NCBI GenBank assembly: GCA_958299035.1
Contig: CATQJL010000001.1
Coordinates: 81,717,071 to 81,781,070, forward strand
Reading direction: 5' to 3'
DNA: 64,000 nt
Source of the DNA: Cylicocyclus nassatus
Taxonomy: Eukaryota; Nematoda; Chromadorea; Rhabditida; Strongylidae
Shown here piece after piece: positions 20,753 to 31,546 of the stretch; within the stretch, counting starts at the first letter, position 1; every line of letters starts with the position of its first letter. A program made the position numbers and the translations under genes. A model generated the notes under the pieces. That model made no database searches. It was given only the letters and a program-made list of their open reading frames with translations, and was not told the origin of the DNA.

Positions 20753-21189
20753 CAAGGGAATGGTCAGATATCGAAGTGGCTAATCCAGACAAGCTGCATA
20801 CCGTTAGATGCAGCATGAAGCACTAACTCTAAATCTGTCTTCTTTATCTGCTTATCGCTTTTCTGGACGAAGCTATAAGCCATTAAATACCAATATTTTG
20901 CTAAGAAATTATGCGTGAGAGTGAATATTTGACCGTACAAAGTCACGTTCGGCTTGATGCTGGGCCAAAACATGCAGCTAATTTACTTCAAACCTGAGGT
21001 GAAATTGCAACAATGTGCTTAATTTTACAGTTTTTATGCACGATTTTTCCACAATAAAACTGCTTGTAGCTCCGTCCACAGAAGCGATAAGCAGATAAGG
21101 AAGACAGATTCGAAATCAGCGTTTCATACTGCATCGAAAGGTATACAGCCTGTTTGGATTGGCCTCTTCGACTTCTGACCATTTCCTTG
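20753..21189. mobile_element. Palindromic MITE with CAAGGGAATGG ends and TAA duplication
   Basis: Same family as 1405-1854: CAAGGGAATGGTCAGATATC at the left and the inverse at the right, complementary arms throughout, and flanking TAA at 20,750-20,752 and 21,190-21,192. Confidence 0.85.
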
Positions 21190-21192
21190 TAA

Positions 21193-21700
21193 AGATACTG
21201 TTAGGTGAGTGTGCAGCTGAAACCCCAACCATATAAACCTTCCTCACATCTGTAAGGAGAACTTGCTAAACTTAGCAGTGTGAAATATCAATACCAAGTT
21301 TTTCAACAGCCAAGGCAAACAATGTAAATATGTACAGCGCTCTGCTCAAAGCAATTGATTAATGTACTGCAATCTCAAGTGGTTTAATAGCTCAGCTGCA
21401 TCAGTGTGCCTCGCGGAAAGGTGGACGCGCAGAATTCTCCTAAGTAAAACAGCATAGCGGAGAATCCTATGGTTGCGAAAATTTTTGTTGTGCTTAGGGT
21501 GGTCAATTTTAGAGGAGAGGAATGGTGCGCAGTTGTTAGTGTTGTTGTGTTGCGTGTTGTTGTTACGTTTTTATATGTGAAATCAGGATGAAAATGCATT
21601 TTTTTGCATCACCAAACAACCATGGAGCATTCTTATTTGTATAGGGAAAAATGTAATAAAGGCACCGTCCACCCGAATTGAGAATGGTGGCTAAGCAGCT
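21193..21700. other. Unassigned region with one stray TTAA-family end
   Basis: AGGCACCGTCCACCCGAATT at 21,660-21,679 is a left terminus of the TTAA/TTGA MITE family, with no matching right end within 500 bases, so it is a truncated copy. The rest is unassigned. Confidence 0.5.
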
Positions 21701-21829
21701 CAATCCTGCTGCGAAAGGCAAATTCCGGAACGAGAAAATTTTTTCAAAATGTGCAGAGACGAACAGACGTGTCCACAGGCAATCCAGAAGCAATTTTCAA
21801 GTTTTTGTTTACTTTTTTGCAGTAAGACT

Positions 21830-22770
21830 TGGTCTATCGTATCATATCTCTCCACAATTTGCCTCTGAATAATTAAATATGCGTAACCGTTCCTGGTAAA
21901 ACGAGTGTAAAACAAGTCTTCTATGTTGTGTAGGTGTTGCTTCACATATTCGCGAAAAGACCTCCGCAGAACAAATTGAAAAAACTGGAAACGGAATATC
22001 GAAGACATCGTACCCCCACTTCCAATATATCAGGAGATTCTCCGCGCCGAGCTGAATCGAATGGTGGCTTTGTATTCAGAATTCGTCCACTCTGAAGCGA
22101 GATATATGGACATGTCGCTACATGTCCATACATGTAGCGACATGTCCATACATTCGCGTCTATTTTTCAAAAAATGTGAGTGGTATTGTATTTTGTCCCC
22201 TGAATGTGCTAACTTTATTAATTCGCCAATACCGAAAAAAAGCGGTCTGCCTAATATGGGTCCAGACTAGCGAAACTCTTGAGACTACAATATTCCAAAA
22301 AGTAAAAGCGAAGTCAAAACATGCAATTTCTCTCGTACCTAGTCTTTGAAGTAATGGACGCGCTTTTCTACTCATTTCAGCACTGTAACATATGTTTGAT
22401 TATGAGTTTCTGTCTTAGAATGAGTACTTACCAGGGAAGGATACTAAATTAGATTTGCCTTTTGGGATGGGACACATATATTTGGAATCAGGTTTGAACG
22501 TTGATTCCAAATATGCTATTCCTAGCTGCTTAGCGTTATTCCGAAGCGAGTTATGGGCTTGCTGTTGTGAGTAGTCAACAAACTTCTGAATGTCGTACGG
22601 CGGCGTGTAGATAAGAACCTGCTCGAAAAAAGTGCTAGGATGTTGAACGAGCATCGGATTAATTCGTTCGATATTAGAAGGGGGCATGATACAATCGCAA
22701 AACCACTTAGACGTCGACACCGTAGCATCAGTAGGTCGAGGAGCACGCAAACTTTGCATAGAATAGAGAT
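21830..22770 (-). CDS. Spliced gene of unknown function
   Basis: Likely exons: from about 22,770 to 22,432 (contains FCDCIMPPSNIERINPMLVQ, FFEQVLIYTPPYDIQKFVDY and KYMCPIPKGKSNLVSFPG, ending at CCCTG/GTAAGT); 22,091-22,014 (ILNTKPPFDSARRGESPDIL then EVG, ending at GTACGA); and 21,984 to about 21,830 (FFQFVLRRSFREYVKQHLHN, then RFTRNGYAYLIIQRQIVERY). The last two join in phase 0 across a very short 29-bp intron. A small exon around 22,330-22,375 (RKARPLLQRLG, donor GTACGAG) may lie between, but its phase does not match the first exon. The first exon also overlaps one arm of a local inverted duplication, so it could be partly repeat-derived. Family not recognised. Confidence 0.45.
22105..22150. 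repeat. Perfect 46-bp hairpin
   Basis: TATGGACATGTCGCTACATG.. is followed after a 4-base loop by its exact complement, giving 21-bp arms. It lies just upstream of the 22,091 exon boundary of the minus-strand gene, within its presumed intron. Confidence 0.9.
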
Positions 22771-22848
22771 CATAACTCGCTGAATAAGGCTAAGCAGCTG
22801 GGAATAGCATATTTGGAATCAGCGTTCCAAGCTCATTCCAAATATATA
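22474..22848. repeat. Local inverted duplication (about 60-bp arms)
   Basis: 22,474-22,533 and 22,788-22,848 are inverted copies with a handful of differences (GCATATTTGGAATCA.CGTT.. core; both end in ATTCCAAATATAT). The inner arm lies in the presumed coding exon. The outer arm runs into a TATA microsatellite at 22,845-22,870. Confidence 0.75.
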
Positions 22849-22870
22849 TTATTATATTATATATATATGT

Positions 22871-23494
22871 GTGTCTCACCTCAAAAGGCGAGTCTTAGTT
22901 AGTATCCTTCTCTTGTTAGTATTTTCTATCAAGTGCAGGTTAATTGATGATTGGTTTTACAAAGATCGATACTAATTTTTCTATTGAAACAATGAGATTT
23001 AGAGCTATAGTGCACTCCTATGCTTAGATTAGAACTGTCGAAATTAGCGATCAAAATAGCTTGAATGCTATTCACCTGAATACGACTGAATGAATCCGAA
23101 AAGCGTGGCAAAATCAAACTGAAGCTTTGTTGAAAGTACACTTGAGTGAAATGCAATCAATATCATTTCTGAAAGAATGCAGCGAAACTAAGTGCACATC
23201 TGCAGCTGCTGTTGACTTGTAAATGCAAAATCTCTGACTTACCAACACTACATACAAGTGAGCGCATGAGCTATAAAATTGAAAGAGCTAAATATTGAGT
23301 TTTGGTTTGTTTAAAGTGTTTCAATTCGATCTACTCTTTCACAACCAAGCCGTAATCTTCGCCTTTAGTAATTTTTGTGGAGAGTAGACCTTCTATTGTC
23401 GTTGAAGGCATGGCCAAATCGATTTAGAGCATGCTACTCAACAGTATTTGAGCTATTACTTGACTTCGACTGAAACATCCGTATTACAGCCAAA
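22871..23494. other. No feature recognised
   Basis: Short open frames only. It ends with the CAGCCAAA target site of the next element. Confidence 0.4.
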
Positions 23495-23839
23495 CAGTGG
23501 CGGACCGAGGGCCCCCCCCCCGAGAATGGGTCGCGAAATTTTTGAAACTTACCTATATGGGTTGTAAGAATGTGCAAACGACTTGTTTGCACTTGAAAAG
23601 AATTAAAACAATTTTTAAAAATTTTTAAAAATTCATTTTAGCCTTATAAAAAAATTTTTTCGGGGGCGTGGCTGACGCCACGCCCCCTTTTTTCAGACTT
23701 TAGGGGTCGGGGACCCGCAAAAATTTCGAGAAGCACCCCAAAAATTTTTTCGGAGTGCGTAGCTAACGCCACGCACCTTCTTCAGAAAAAAATTTTTGCC
23801 GCCCTCCCCCCCCTAAAAAAATTTCTCGGACCGCCACTG
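23495..23839. mobile_element. hAT-type MITE with perfect 8-bp duplication
   Basis: CAGTGGCGGACCGAGG at the left and CTCGGACCGCCACTG at the right are inverted repeats, flanked by identical CAGCCAAA at 23,487-23,494 and 23,840-23,847. The 8-bp duplication and CA..TG ends are diagnostic of hAT. The interior has C-runs next to the termini and two GTGGCTNACGCCACGC-type palindromes. Non-coding. Relatives: 25,080-25,264 (inverted, truncated), about 31,680-31,725 and about 32,060-32,240. Confidence 0.9.
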
Positions 23840-23847
23840 CAGCCAAA

Positions 23848-25079
23848 AGACCCATATTGTCATTAGTTACGTTCTTGTTCTTTGCTCGCCAATCTGTGAC
23901 GCAAGTTCCAAAAACTCTTTCGTTAGAAAGCTGAAAGCGTTCAAGGCTTTCCGTGTTTCTAGCCCAAAAATGTCTCCGCTAATTTTGCCAGTTTCCGACC
24001 CTTTTTCCAATGTATCAGATTGTAAAGAAAGTTCCCGGCCACTTTCGGAAATTTCATTTTCAAACGCATTTTTTCGGCGCTCCGTTGGACTTTGACACCA
24101 AGTTATTAATACTGTTCAGTAGAGGGAAGCTTAAAGTTTCCAATACGGTTTCTGAATTTAATCTATGCCAAGATATTTTTGACCTGCACAACAAGAAGAA
24201 AGATCTTTCCAACCATAAAAATTTCACAATTTTTCTTCCTACGGCCATTTTTTTGTGCAGTTCGGTAAATTTTCAAATCATGAGTGATCTGATTGAGAAG
24301 TCTGTTAACGACCCGACCGCAGCTGACCCGCAGCTGCACTCGAGTTTTGCGATTTGCTTTCAGAAATTACAAGCTGTCGAACTTGCCTCTGACTGTAACT
24401 TTTTTCGCAGCTGGCGTCGCTTCTGCGGGGATCGCCACGCCTGGATGATAGGTCCAAAAATGTGTAAGGTATTGCCCCAACAATGTTTGCAGTAATTAAA
24501 GTTATGGTCCAGCTTATGCAGAACGCCAAGATCAAAGTCACTTACCCGAAAAATGGTGCATTTTAGGGGCAGAAAATGGTCAAGTGGTGTTGCATGTGGT
24601 CGCTCAAATGCTTAATTATGTTCCATAACAACCCCAGCAGATTTCTATGTAATTACAGAATTTGAGCTTTCCAGCTTTCATCGTGCCTGAAATAATCCTG
24701 CACAAATAAGCCGCTTTTTACGACAACCTTTTTCCCTTCTGCGCATGCTGGTGGACCGCAGTGAGGTGCTGAAAAACCAGCAAAACAAATACATGTTGTG
24801 GATAACATTGTCTTTGCAATAAAGTTTGTAGCCTCGGAAAAGATTCAATCTGCTTGAAGTTATACGATTTAAAAAAAAAATTTCCGAAGTGCCCGAAAAC
24901 TTTTTTTTTACAACTTAATAGTACTAAATAATCACGAACTTAGAAACTTGAATGTCACCAAAAGTGGCTGTTCGCGACGGTTAACCACGCGCTCCGACTA
25001 GGACGCTTTTCAGAATTTTGCGGGCCCATATACCAGAAATTCCAGGAAAAAAACGTGGCGGCATACCCCCAAAAAATTT
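23848..25079. other. Unassigned region with ambiguous open frames
   Basis: A 161-codon plus-strand frame (24,010-24,495) includes an internal ATG reading MSDLIEKSVNDPTAADPQLH, and the opposite strand is also open and hydrophobic. Splice signals for either strand are poor, so no gene is called. Elsewhere nothing is seen. Confidence 0.3.
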
Positions 25080-25264
25080 TTCCAATTTAGCTATTCGAAT
25101 TTTTAAAAACTTCTAAAAATCATTCCAATGATTTACATGTAAAACAAGTCGCATGCACACATTACAACAAATGTAAGTAGCTTTCAAAATTTTTGCGACC
25201 CATTCTCGGGGGAGGGGGGAGTTGGTGCCAAGCCCTCTTCCTCCCTTCCCTCGGTACGCCACTA
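25080..25264 (-). mobile_element. Truncated inverted copy of the hAT-type MITE
   Basis: Reading the minus strand from 25,264 gives AGTGGCGTACCGAGGG, a G/C-rich stretch, GAATGGGTCGCAAAAATTTT and the GTTGTAATGTGTGCATGCGA region, matching the left half of 23,495-23,839. The other terminus is missing. Confidence 0.7.
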
Positions 25265-26887
25265 AGTTATAGTTTACATAATGAAAAAGGAAAGGTCGGC
25301 AGATGTAGATAAACATCGTTTGCTGTTCGACTGAATTCTTTGCAGAAATTCAAAACGATTCCAAAGTTTTCTTAAGCGAAACTACTACCGATCGAGGTCT
25401 GGATTTGATTCAGAGGTGGTACGAATAAAATCAGCAATCGCTTTTCATTGCTATAGAAATATGTAAGTTTTCCACAAGCTAGCGGGTCTCGCCGTTCTTC
25501 AGAGGAGTATCCGAAACAAAACTGCTTCGTAGATAAGCTCTTGGTATCTTCAAAAGCTGGCCAAGTGATTGGCTCAAAATCTTGACGACGATTGAAGCCG
25601 CTTTACACCTAACGTAATCTTTGGGTAAGTATTACTGGAGCATGCAATTTGATTTAGAAAAGGTGAATATACCAGTGAGGACTTTTTAGCTCTGTTGGGG
25701 TTTTGTACTTATTGTAAGCGTCTGTTGTAGTCCACCGCTACAACAACTGCTGACCTAGTTTTTTACTCTAAATCTTGAAGTACTGATTAGAGGTCGAAGT
25801 GGCATCTCACTAGTAAAAGCAGCAAAAACACTTGTTTCATTTCGCACTTCTTATGCGCTGAGTTCGTAGATAAAATTATGAACAGCTTTATAGGAATGAA
25901 ACTGTGCTGTAACGTGAAATCTTGCCATTTATTGTGTTAATACGAAAGTGATGTTCTCTTTTTTCAAGTTCCTTGCTGACAATTTTTTTCACAATAAGTT
26001 CTCTTTTGAAACGCGACATACCATTAAGAAATTCTTTTCATGGTCTATCCAATGATTAAATGCGGGCTTGCAGCCTCATCTGTCAAAGATTGCCGAGATC
26101 TAAAGAACAGCATTCAAGAATAGAATTTCATTGCATTCACTCTTTTAGCCAGAAATCATGCGCGAATGAACGACGCTTCTTCGAAAATCTATCCGTTGTT
26201 TGCAAAAGAAATTGCCTACGTTATGCACATCTTACCATTTTCTTAGAAATATCTAGACTGAGATGCTGGCGCCTTAACATGGACAGTCGTTTCAATCACT
26301 CTGTGGCCTATAAACTTTTGGAGAAGGCAATCAAGAAGGTTTCTTTTGCTCATTTTTGAAAGCTTAGGGTCAGGGCATCTTGTTGAAAGTTTTTGCAAAA
26401 AAAAAACATTCATCTGTTTAGTGCACGGAAATTCAAAGAAGGACTCCAAAATTTCGGACATCAAAGCCCATCAACATGATAAGAAAAGTAACAACTTTAA
26501 ATCTCATTTTTTCTTTTCGAAATTTTCTTTGTTCAAACCCTTTTCACTTATGTTGTCCTACTGGCTTGCGGCTACAAGGAGGCAACTTTATTCAAACTTA
26601 CAAACTTTGAAGGGAGTTATGATTGTCAAGTTCAAGGTTCTGGAGAAATAAGTTTTTTGTTTTTCAATCCATATTTTTGTGCAAGTTAGTGATAGAAATA
26701 CATAGGAAGGGCGCTGTATTCCATAAGCATTTGCTGCTTTCGTTGTTTCTTATCGCATTCAGAAATACTGATTATCTAGAATTACAGAGTAAAGTGAAAA
26801 TTTGCAAAACTGCCATTATTTTTGCATCAACCTAATAAATACATATTAAACTTTATCCGTTTTTTGAAGCACGTTTATAAGTTTTAG
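25265..26887. other. Mostly unassigned; possible plus-strand exons
   Basis: Protein-like plus-strand segments occur at about 26,280-26,340 (MDSRFNHSVAYKLLEKAIKK followed by GTTTCT) and 26,690-26,835 (LVIEIHRKGAVFHKHLLLSL). They could be exons of the gene that includes 26,888-27,084, but the joints could not be established. Confidence 0.3.
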
Positions 26888-27084
26888 CTCCCAAGCAAGA
26901 GATGCCTGCAACTGAATGCACTTCGGATACGCAATAATCCTGCAACAAAGTTTCTAATTCCTAGAATGGAATTCTTAGAATGGTGCTCAGCTTGTAATGA
27001 AAGCCGATTTCGAATCAATATTGAGCTGCATTTAGTGGCATGCAGCACTTTGAAAACGGTCTTTTGGCTGTCAGCATTCCCCAT
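26888..27084 (+). CDS. Internal exon of an unrecognised gene
   Basis: It follows AAGTTTTAG and ends CCCCAT/GTAAGT. The only frame open throughout reads LPSKRCLQLNALRIRNNPAT, KFLIPRMEFLEWCSACNESR, FRINIELHLVACSTLKTVFW and LSAFPM, ending in phase 2. Codon-like composition and both strong splice signals support an exon. No domain was recognised. The opposite strand is also open for 66 codons but lacks splice sites. Confidence 0.5.
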
Positions 27085-27540
27085 GTAAGTCTAGGCCAGA
27101 ATTTTTGTACAGTTCGCTGAGGGGTCAAGAAATAAAGGAGACTTGGACAATTTATAATGACTACCTTTCTCAAACAAAAACGCTACATAATGGGCTTCCC
27201 GGGGAGTGCAACACAAATTCAAAGCAATTCAAGGAAAATGTGTGAAGGCTGTATTCACATGGAGGTTGGGTGTAAATGGAATTGGGAGGCTAATACATAG
27301 CACTACATAGCACTTTTTTTGAGTGTTGTTACACGTTATCCTTAGTGTAAAGACTAAAAACAAAGCACATGTGTGATTGTGATATCAAAAGAGAATCCAA
27401 AGCGAAAGCGAAGCAAAAGAGTTTGATTCACGACTTTTATTTAAATTTCGGACTTTAAAAGCAAAAGTCAAACTCCCGGGATAATTCCACTATAGTAGAT
27501 TTTGACTGCCAAGGTCTGTTTGTGACAACTTCATGTATAT
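27085..27540. other. No feature recognised
   Basis: Unassigned, possibly intron following the exon that ends at 27,084. Confidence 0.3.
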
Positions 27541-28188
27541 TTAGGTGTCTCATAATTTTTTACCGTTTTTACCCTAAACATCAGCATTTTTTGAGAATTG
27601 ATTTACTTACAAAAGGTAAAAATCATCGTACTTCTGTCGTACTTCTGTATGTATGAGCCATATGATCAGCGTCAAGCATGGGGTGGCACACCACACCTGG
27701 GGGTCGTAAGAGGATCAGGAAGAGGAGGGGGGGGGTGAAGTTTAACGACATGATGTCAGTCAACAATGTTTGATAGGTCCACTGTGCAAGATACCAGCAC
27801 TGATGTTTTGGCCTAGAGTCGTACATGCACAGTAAGCATAAAGACTTTAAAAACATAAGAGCATCGTTCTCGTAATTAGCATATCAGATAACCCCTGCGA
27901 GTCAAGTTTCACCGAATTTTGAAGTATTATCCAAATATTGGCACACTTAAGTGAGGTGGTCATTTTCGAACATGCTAACTTTGTTTCAAAAGTGAGTAAA
28001 CTACTCTTTTATGCACCCACTACAAAATACAACTATTTTGCTTACATTAGGAATCTCACTTCAACTAACCTCCAAACTCTAAAATTTAAGAGCAAGCCAA
28101 AATCTTGTTTGTTCCATTTTTGCTTTCAATTTCTCAAACTGGAGAAGACCAATCAGGCTCAAATCACTTTTGTAAAAGTTACGAGGAG

Positions 28189-28300
28189 CAGGCTATCGGA
28201 TATACTTTGCAGCCTTCTCTCGCGATTCACGTAGTAGCGCAGATTTTAGCACATTATCGTAATCCATTATTTTTGCGGTGTTTTCCATTTGCTTAGTTAA
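28189..28300 (-). CDS. Possible terminal exon inside the inverted-repeat element
   Basis: The minus-strand frame reads MENTAKIMDYDNVLKSALLR then ESREKAAKYIR and a TAG stop, with TTTCTTTAACTAAG just before. Helix-like composition suggests coding. The plus strand is also open, with an acceptor at about 28,297 (TTGCTTAG) and donor GAAG/GTGAGT at 28,413 around VKEKLYLSFGETILNETLCG. Both cannot be right, and neither was recognised. Confidence 0.3.
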
Positions 28301-28418
28301 AGAAAAACTATATCTTTCTTTTGGCGAAACAATTTTGAATGAAACGCTATGTGGGGAAGAAGGTTCAGCAGTAGGAACCATACAAGAAAGACAGAGATTT
28401 GAATGCTTTGAAGGTGAG

Positions 28419-28493
28419 TTAATGGGGTATGGCACAACCCCTAAAAAGCTATGGCGGCCACAGCTTTTCAGGGGTTGTGCCATACCTCATTAA
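28419..28493. repeat. Short hairpin element
   Basis: Arms of 32 bp (TTAATGGGGTATGGCACAAC.. and its inverse, 2 mismatches) around an 11-base loop. TTAA at both outer ends suggests a tiny MITE or a stable cruciform. Confidence 0.75.
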
Positions 28494-29401
28494 TTTGCCT
28501 CCGAAAAGAATTTTAAGGAACAAAATACATAAAGTTTGATAGAATGAGTCTTGTAGTTTTCATAGGAGTAATTTGAGCCTGGTTCATCTTCTTCGCTCTG
28601 AGTAAAAGATGGTGAAAGCGCAGCCATTGGAAGCGAAAAATGGGACAAACAAGTATTGGCATGCTTCTAATTCCATAGTTTGATGGCTATTTGAAGCAGG
28701 GCTCATGGTAACGGTAAATAGGGAGTAGTGCTTTGTATTGAGTATGAAAATTAGGTAATTTACTTCTGAATTAGTTAATCATGTTTGAATACGATCACTT
28801 CACTTGAGTGGTCCAATATTGGAAGCTCTTTAGAGTTTGCTAAAACTTGCCTTAAGGGTGGTTATTTGACATGATACGAATATGTGCCTAGTTATGCATG
28901 GTAGAATCTTTATGTCATGCCTACGGAAGGCAGACGATAATGCTGGTAGGGAGAGGGGGAGGGGGTATTGAGACAGAAGATAGGAGGGGGTCGTATCCGG
29001 CGTTTGTGTGCCACACCTCTTGCTCGACCCTGCTTATGATCATATGATCGCCCTGCATATGATCACATGAGCTCAAGAAGTCTATGAGCGGAGTTTGCCT
29101 TTTACCTAATTCATTTTTTCTTTATTTCTAGCCATGGAAAAAATTCGTGCGTTCGAATGTGCGATGTGTCAAGCATATGCTAGAATGAAAAGGAAATTGT
29201 TTAGATAATTTGAAGCGCAGATATGAATTTGACAGAAAAGTTCGTTTTTGACTACTTTTAGATTTCAGCTTAAAACTTCATGTGGAAAACGATTTCGGCA
29301 GTCTTAGCCATTTTGTTGATTACAAGTCACATCAGATGAAGGAAAGATACAAAAAGACGGCGGTTGTAGTAAAAACGGTCAAAAATTATGAGACACCCTA
29401 A

Positions 29402-29716
29402 TAGAATACATGATATTCTATACTTATTTACGAAAGAAATATTACACACGTGCGATTCGCAAAATTTGAAGGCTTTTCACGCTATTAATTCACTGCTTTG
29501 TAGCATTGGAAAGCTTGGAGTTCAAAGTAATACGTAGTCAGCACGATTTGCAATGTTTGCTTTTAAAAGCGGTCAGAGAAATTTGTTTGAATTGTGGCAT
29601 TATACGAAGTAATTTATTCAGTGTGACATTATCGCATACTATCAGCAGTTCCGAATTTATTGAATGCCTCTTTGTGCTCAGCGCAGTGCACTAAAGGAGC
29701 TTTTGCAGCAAGTATC
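29402..29716. other. No feature recognised
   Basis: Unassigned spacer between two elements. Confidence 0.3.
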
Positions 29717-29850
29717 AGGCTGTCAAAAAAATGTCGTTTTTTGATTGCTCGCTTTAGCAAAACAACTAGTCTCAACCCAAGAAAGGGCAAGAGGTTCTAC
29801 TCGGTAGAGCAAAGCGAACTCTACAATACGACCTTTATGACATAGGGCCA
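29717..29850 (+). mobile_element. End fragment of the TTAGGTTGTCAAG mariner-like family
   Basis: GGCTGTCAAAAAAATGTCGT, CGCTTTAGCAAAACAACTAG and the AGAGCAAAGCGAACTCTACA stretch match the first 130 bases of the complete element at 57,403-58,195. The remainder is absent. Confidence 0.7.
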
Positions 29851-30691
29851 AATTCAACACACTGACGACCACGCAGAATTTTAGTTGTCTGCCTTCTGGA
29901 ACCAAGGCCTCTTACGGATCAGCCCAAAAATCTCAACTATGCGCATAATGCCATCCACCTCAGACAATTCATCGGAACTTCCGCAGGACAAGCAGAACTT
30001 GCAACGTTTCTTAACCATTGAGAAAGTGCACGCTCCAAAATGCGAGGTTTCCGCAGGAAATTGACGTCACAGCAATCGTAAACCGGAACCTTCGCAGCAC
30101 TTTCCATGAAGCGCTGCGAAAGTGCAGTGAGGCTCGTAAGGTTTCCGCAGCACTTTGACCTGCCAGCATTTCCGCAGGACGTTGAGAGCGCATGCATTCG
30201 CGATTGCGAAATAGCGAACGCAACATCAACAGCGCATAGCGCACTCTTTTCTTCCATACTGTTTCGCTTTTGTTCCTCCTCTAATCTTTCTCTTTTTTCT
30301 TTCTTTCTTCATGTTGGCGTAAGTAAACCTGTATTCATCCATATTCTAAGTAATCTTTCAGGCATCGGTGCAAGTGTGTGAACAACCATCACCAAGTTGC
30401 TGGAGTGCTGGAAAAGGGCTCAACGAAGGGACTTCATCTAAGCACAACGCCTTTGTTCAGGTATGTCGAACTTCTTTATCTTATGTGCTTTGATTAAAAT
30501 AATAATGCAAGTAATTTAAAACTATTACTTTGTAGAAAATATGCACTGGATATAAATAAAGCAGAAGTGATTAGGTAGAAATATATCAAAACAAAGGAGG
30601 GGGGGAAATGGATCACCGAAATTTAAAAGTACAAGCTACAAGCTCTTGATGAATATTGAAATATTTATTTTCAAAAACTTTCAGATTCAAA

Positions 30692-31546
30692 TTACGTGGG
30701 ACCAAAAGTACGTTCGCCATTTTTTCAAAAAATCATAACTTCCTTTCGACTCGATGGATCTCTTTGCATTTATATTTATCTTAGAGAGGAAATCATTCTC
30801 TTTACAGCAGTTCTTTTGCCATGAAGTGTCATAAAAAAGTTTGAAAGTTAGAAGCAATGAAAAAAATTACTCAAAATTGGCGTTTTCAGGCAGGGCCACC
30901 AAAAAATTCTGAAAGTATTTTTCGATAGAGAAAGCTATGCTCTTTACTATAGTGCCTTTTTTGCGTCGGGAGGGACGGGAAATTCGTGTGAACATGGGTT
31001 TAGTGACCTTCTCTTTTTAGTTGAGAGAAATTCGTGCCAATCGACAGCAATTTTGATCTTCGTAATATTATCGAGTCGGATTTGATTTGCTAAGAAAATC
31101 AAAACTGCTTTATTCGCACGAAATTCTCTCAGCTAGAAGGAGGTTACAAAAATAATGTTCATGAATATCCCCGTCTTTTTCGTAACTTTTCGGGCATTTT
31201 TGAGCATGCTCAAAAATTGCAATACTGAAGTAATAGTTTTCTTTATTTGCTTCGAATTCTCAATCTTTTTTGCTTTGTAAGGGCACTATGTAAAGAACAG
31301 AATTTCTTCTATCGAAAAATTTCAGAAATTTTTGGTGACCCTGCTTGAAAAATGCCAATCTTGAGTAATATTTAATTGCTTCTAACTCGCGAACTTTCTT
31401 GAGCCAATTTATGGCAGAGATACCATTGTAAAGAAGATGTTTTCCTCTCTTAGATGGATATAAAATCAAAGAGATCCATCGAATCGAAAGGATATTATGA
31501 TTTTTTTTTTTGAAAAAGTGGCGAACGTACGTTTGGTCCCACCTAA
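30692..31546. mobile_element. mariner-like palindromic MITE, TTAGGTGGGACCAAA ends
   Basis: The left end TTACGTGGGACCAAAAGTAC and the right end (read inward) TTAGGTGGGACCAAACGTAC are followed by complementary arms (AAAAATCATAACTTCCTTTC and its near inverse; CGATGGATCTCTTTG). TA follows the right end. Confidence 0.8.

Larger units (their letters stand above)
27541..29401. mobile_element. Long inverted-repeat element, TTAGGTGTCTCATAATTTTT ends
   Basis: TTAGGTGTCTCATAATTTTT at the left and its inverse ending at 29,401 (with TA following) define a 1.86-kb element. Arms are further related inside: G-rich tracts at 27,710-27,735 and 28,955-28,990, and the GTTATTTGACATG/CATATCAGATAAC pair at about 27,870-27,890 and 28,858-28,890. 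The central 0.9 kb (27,930-28,840) is not part of the palindrome and contains protein-like sequence. Confidence 0.7.

Noticed and set aside
24010..24495. 161-codon frame, longest outside the microsatellite
   Set aside because: No splice or start context, no recognisable domain, and the opposite strand is equally open. It could hide a small gene, but the sequence does not support one.
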